Shown in pieces: positions 5,706 to 7,951 of a stretch of DNA of 7,951 nucleotides (the first letter of the stretch is position 1; every line of letters starts with the position of its first letter). Under the pieces are notes generated by a model. That model was given only the letters and a program-made list of their open reading frames with translations. It searched no databases and had not been told where the DNA came from. Both the position numbers and the translations under genes were made by a program. The DNA comes from Bacillota bacterium (GTDB taxonomy: Bacteria; Bacillota; Peptococcia; Peptococcales; Peptococcaceae), in assembly GCA_023443145.1 (NCBI GenBank), contig JAEZVS010000062.1:1-7951 (forward strand), given 5' to 3'.

Positions 5706-6998
5706 ATGATCCATTCATTTTCGTATGCCTTAAAAAAAACGCTGTCAAAAAACAGCGCGGGCGCCGCTCGTCATCTGACACGCACCATTAAAAATCAAGA
5801 CACCCGCTTCCTGCCGGTGCTCTTAGGTACCGACGCCAATTGTTACGGCATGGCCCGTGCCTTTCACGAAGCCTACGGCATCACGTCGTTGGCGCTGGGA
5901 AAATATCCCCTCTTGGAAACGCGCCACAGCCGCATTGTGGAAGTGCACACCCATCCCGAGTTTGAAAAACCTGCCGTCTTTTTAGACACGCTGGACAAAG
6001 TGGCGAGTCTCTATCAGGGGTATTACAACCACCTTATTTTAATTGCCTGCGGCGATCGCTATGCCGAACTTCTTTCGATGCATCGCGATGTATTGCGCGC
6101 CCGTTTTATCGTGCCCTATGTCGCCGATGACTTGCGCCGGCGCTTGGAGAACAAAGCGGATTTTTACGCCATGTGCGAAGCCCACGGCTTGCCCCATCCT
6201 AAAACGGTGGTGCTTCAAAAGGGGATGCCCATTCCGCCCCTGCCTTTCGATTTTCCTGTGGCCTTAAAAGCCAACGATTCCATTGAATATGTGCTTTTAG
6301 ATTTTCCCGGCAAGAAAAAAAGCTATCAAATAACGAACGCAGAAGAATTGGCTGCAACCGTGGGGCGCATTTACGACGCCGGCTATGGCGGCGCCCTGAT
6401 TATTCAGGATTTCATCCCCGGAGGCGATGAGAATATGTTTGTTCTCAACAGCTATTCCAACGCCCAAGGCAAGGTGCAGATGATGTGTCTGGGCCAAAAT
6501 GTGCTGTCGGATTTAACGCCGGCCGGCATCGGCAATTACAATGCCGTTATACAAAAAGGCGACAGCGGCCTTTACGACACCTATCAAACCTTTCTGGAAA
6601 CCGTTGGTTTTGAAGGCTTTTCCAATGTGGATGTAAAGTTGGATCCGCGCGATGGTCAATATAAGGCCTTCGAAATCAACATCCGACAGGGACGCTCCAG
6701 CTATTTTGCCACCGCCAGCGGTTGTAATTTGGCCAGTTGGTTGGTACGCGACCAAATTGAAGGCATCAATCTTTCTCAACCCCATCGTCACCACAATCCT
6801 TATTTGTGGCTACACGTGCCCAAAACATTGGTGCTGGACTATGCGCCTGACGTTCTTATGCCGGAAGTGCGCCGGCTTTTAAACGAAAAGCGTGTGTCCA
6901 ATACCCTTCTCTACTCAGCAGATCAAAATCCGCTGCGTGAGTGGCGCATCAACCGTTTTTACCGGCAACAGCGTGCCCGTTACGAAGAAAATCGCTGA
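5706..6998 (+). CDS. ATP-grasp ligase, similar to D-aspartate ligase / carboxylate-amine ligase
   Basis: This 430-residue soluble protein is predicted to form an amide bond from a carboxylate and an amine via an acyl-phosphate, using ATP and Mg2+. The start is ATG 5706, with AGGAAGGA (5692-5699) 6 bases upstream. The N-terminal 34 residues are basic and not part of the recognisable core. The core opens with LPVLLGTDANCYGMARAF (36-53), followed by a LIACGDRYAELLS segment (about 112-124). ATP-grasp elements are FYAMCEAHGLPHPKT, FPVALKAND (K188, predicted ATP contact), IIQDFIPGGDENM (about 232-244), and metal/phosphate residues D309 in NVDVK and E323/N325 in FEINIRQGRSS. From memory these segments closely resemble the COG3919 family containing the Enterococcus faecium D-aspartate ligase, which adds D-Asp to the stem-peptide lysine of peptidoglycan. 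Position next to alanine racemase supports a wall role. The acceptor and amino-acid substrate are inferred; another carboxylate-amine ligase is possible. Confidence 0.8.
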   Translation: MIHSFSYALKKTLSKNSAGAARHLTRTIKNQDTRFLPVLLGTDANCYGMARAFHEAYGITSLALGKYPLLETRHSRIVEVHTHPEFEKPAVFLDTLDKVASLYQGYYNHLILIACGDRYAELLSMHRDVLRARFIVPYVADDLRRRLENKADFYAMCEAHGLPHPKTVVLQKGMPIPPLPFDFPVALKANDSIEYVLLDFPGKKKSYQITNAEELAATVGRIYDAGYGGALIIQDFIPGGDENMFVLNSYSNAQGKVQMMCLGQNVLSDLTPAGIGNYNAVIQKGDSGLYDTYQTFLETVGFEGFSNVDVKLDPRDGQYKAFEINIRQGRSSYFATASGCNLASWLVRDQIEGINLSQPHRHHNPYLWLHVPKTLVLDYAPDVLMPEVRRLLNEKRVSNTLLYSADQNPLREWRINRFYRQQRARYEENR

Positions 6999-7082
6999 TC
7001 ATATCATTAATATATCACGGCATGACGCACGGAAAAATTCTTTGCGCCAACAGCAAAAAGCAACAGCCATCATTCAAAACAA

Positions 7083-7112
7083 AAAAGCGCTCAGAGAATT
7101 CTGAGCGCTTTT
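7083..7112. terminator. Bidirectional terminator between the ligase and feo genes
   Basis: AAAAGCGCTCAGA (7083-7095) pairs with TCTGAGCGCTTTT (7100-7112) around a 4-base loop, a 13-bp perfect stem. Leftward transcripts from the feo genes meet a T-rich tail (TTTTTT then GTTTTG on the minus strand); rightward transcripts from the ligase gene meet TTTTCAATTTTT. It starts 7 bases after the minus-strand stop at 7119. The remaining gap 6999-7082 shows nothing else. Confidence 0.9.
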
Positions 7113-7118
7113 CAATTT

Positions 7119-7349
7119 TTACGAATGACCACCTGTGTGATGGATATCATCGCGTTCAGAAGTCTCACCGGCTTGGATAGGCGCACAAGAGCCGCATCCA
7201 CATGCGCTGCTGCCGCAGCCATTTTTGCTGCCGCAACCGCAAGAACTCCCGCCTCTCATATTCTTGATGATATGTCTCATGGCCAAGGCCAAGAGGGTCA
7301 GAACAATCAACAAGGTGATGAGGGTTGGTGCATTCATCGCTAAAATCAT
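7119..7349 (-). CDS. FeoB-associated small Cys-rich membrane protein
   Basis: This protein has 76 residues. The start is ATG at 7349-7347, with AAGGAG (7363-7358) 8 bases upstream. The longer frame up to 7475 would overlap feoB without a ribosome binding site. Residues 1-22 form one hydrophobic helix (LITLLIVLTLLALAM). A basic HIIKNMR stretch follows, then six cysteines in about 20 residues, mostly as CGCG and CGSC motifs (about 33-52), and a His-containing tail (DDIHHTGGHS). This architecture, directly behind feoB, is the family known as FeoB-associated Cys-rich membrane proteins. Its molecular role is unsettled; a metal relay or FeoB accessory role is usual speculation. The extra histidines may add metal binding. 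The 49-base gap to feoB has no promoter or terminator, so the two are co-transcribed. Confidence 0.87.
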   Translation of the reverse strand: MILAMNAPTLITLLIVLTLLALAMRHIIKNMRGGSSCGCGSKNGCGSSACGCGSCAPIQAGETSERDDIHHTGGHS

Positions 7350-7398
7350 GCCTGTCACTCCTTTATTCGCATCGACATCACCAACAAACGACACCGGC

Positions 7399-7951
7399 TT
7401 AGAAGAACAAGCGGCCGATTTGGAAGACCAAGAGCGCCACCACATACGCGAAAATCGTCTGATACGCGATGGCAAAAAGCGTCCACTTGCCGCTCATCAT
7501 TTCACGGCGAATGGCACCGATGGCAGCAAAGCAAGGGGCGCAAAGCAGGTTAAAGATCATATAACTCATACCCGCTGCCGGTGTGAAATGAACAGCCACT
7601 TGCTGCAAAAGTCCGGCGCTGTTTTCATCTGCATCGGCAATGCCGTAAAGCACGCCCAGCGTAGCCACCAGATTTTCTTTCGCCACCAAACCGCTGATGG
7701 CGCCGGCAGCTGCCTGCCAGGTGCCCCAGCCCAGGGGTGCAAAGAGAGGTGCAAACACACCGCCGATGGCTGCGAGCATCGATTGATCTTCGTCCACGGC
7801 CTGTAAATGAATGTTGTAGCTGGAAAGGAACCAAACAGCAGCCGCGCAGACAAAGATAATCGTACCGGCTTTATAAATAAATACTTTCGCCTTTTCCCAC
7901 ATCATAAATATGAGGTTGGTGAGTTTGGGCATACGATATTCCGGAAGTTCG
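7399..7951 (-). CDS. feoB: Ferrous iron transport protein B, C-terminal 183 residues, 5' end outside window
   Basis: The frame is open from the right edge (first full codon 7950-7948) to a TAA at 7401-7399. What is visible is the end of the membrane domain of FeoB, the GTP-dependent Fe2+ uptake protein of the cytoplasmic membrane. Recognisable family segments are ELPEYRMPKLTN at the edge, WEKAKVFIYKAGTIIF, GTWQAAAGAISGLVAKENLVATLGVLYG (the conserved G-x-x-AKE block) and a final MSYMIFNLLCAPCFAAIGAIRRE stretch with the CxxPC-like cysteines. A last helix, FAIAYQTIFAYVVALLVFQIG, follows. The G domain and FeoA, if present, lie beyond the window. The C-terminus is complete and normal. The Cys-rich gene follows in the same direction. 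Such loci are commonly Fur- or DtxR-controlled, but the promoter is not in view. Confidence 0.94.
   Translation of the reverse strand, partial: ELPEYRMPKLTNLIFMMWEKAKVFIYKAGTIIFVCAAAVWFLSSYNIHLQAVDEDQSMLAAIGGVFAPLFAPLGWGTWQAAAGAISGLVAKENLVATLGVLYGIADADENSAGLLQQVAVHFTPAAGMSYMIFNLLCAPCFAAIGAIRREMMSGKWTLFAIAYQTIFAYVVALLVFQIGRLFF

Noticed and set aside
5531..5791. 86-codon plus-strand frame between alr and the ligase
   Set aside because: It crosses the alr terminator and the ligase promoter, overlaps both genes, and lacks a ribosome binding site.
7350..7475. Upstream extension of the small Cys-rich protein
   Set aside because: It overlaps the end of feoB in another frame, is Arg/Trp/Ser-rich shadow sequence, and the strong ribosome binding site sits in front of the ATG at 7349.
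7225..7806. 193-codon plus-strand frame opposite feoB
   Set aside because: It is the antisense shadow of feoB and the Cys-rich gene; the minus-strand frames carry clear family motifs.

Overview
The window looks like a chromosomal segment of a Bacillota (Firmicutes) bacterium, probably an anaerobe of the Clostridia/Tissierellia/Negativicutes kind. The reasons are near-canonical sigma-A promoters with 17-bp spacers, strong AGGAGG-type ribosome binding sites, U-tailed hairpin terminators after almost every unit, a tRNA gene that does not encode its CCA end, a YtrA-type GntR/ABC operon, and an FeoB followed by a small Cys-rich membrane protein. Base composition looks intermediate (roughly half GC, by eye). 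The genus cannot be fixed from the sequence alone. Nothing suggests a prophage, IS element or CRISPR array; this reads as ordinary chromosome.

Layout, left to right. (1) The 3' end of an amino-acid permease of the D-Ala/Gly/D-Ser (CycA/AapA-like) type, with its terminator. (2) Converging on it, a minus-strand tRNA-Gln(CUG) with its own promoter and UUCG-loop terminator. (3) Divergent from the tRNA, a monocistronic sodium/proline symporter gene (putP-like). (4) A compact operon of three overlapping genes: a YtrA-type GntR repressor, an ABC ATPase and a six-helix membrane subunit, with a perfect inverted repeat between the -35 and -10 boxes. (5) Alanine racemase (alr). (6) An ATP-grasp ligase resembling the D-aspartate ligase/carboxylate-amine ligase family. 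(7) On the minus strand, converging with the ligase through a bidirectional terminator, the 3' end of feoB and a small FeoB-associated Cys/His-rich membrane protein.

How they fit together: the middle of the window leans towards the cell envelope. Alr supplies D-alanine for peptidoglycan. The adjacent ATP-grasp protein resembles enzymes that attach a D-amino acid to the peptidoglycan stem peptide. YtrA-type ABC operons in related bacteria commonly respond to wall-active compounds. The permease at the left edge may import small neutral or D-amino acids. The most interesting feature is the alr/ATP-grasp pair: the two promoters share an 11-base extended -10 block, and the ligase promoter is embedded in the alr terminator. 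No gene appears frameshifted or broken; only the two edge genes are incomplete, because the window cuts them.
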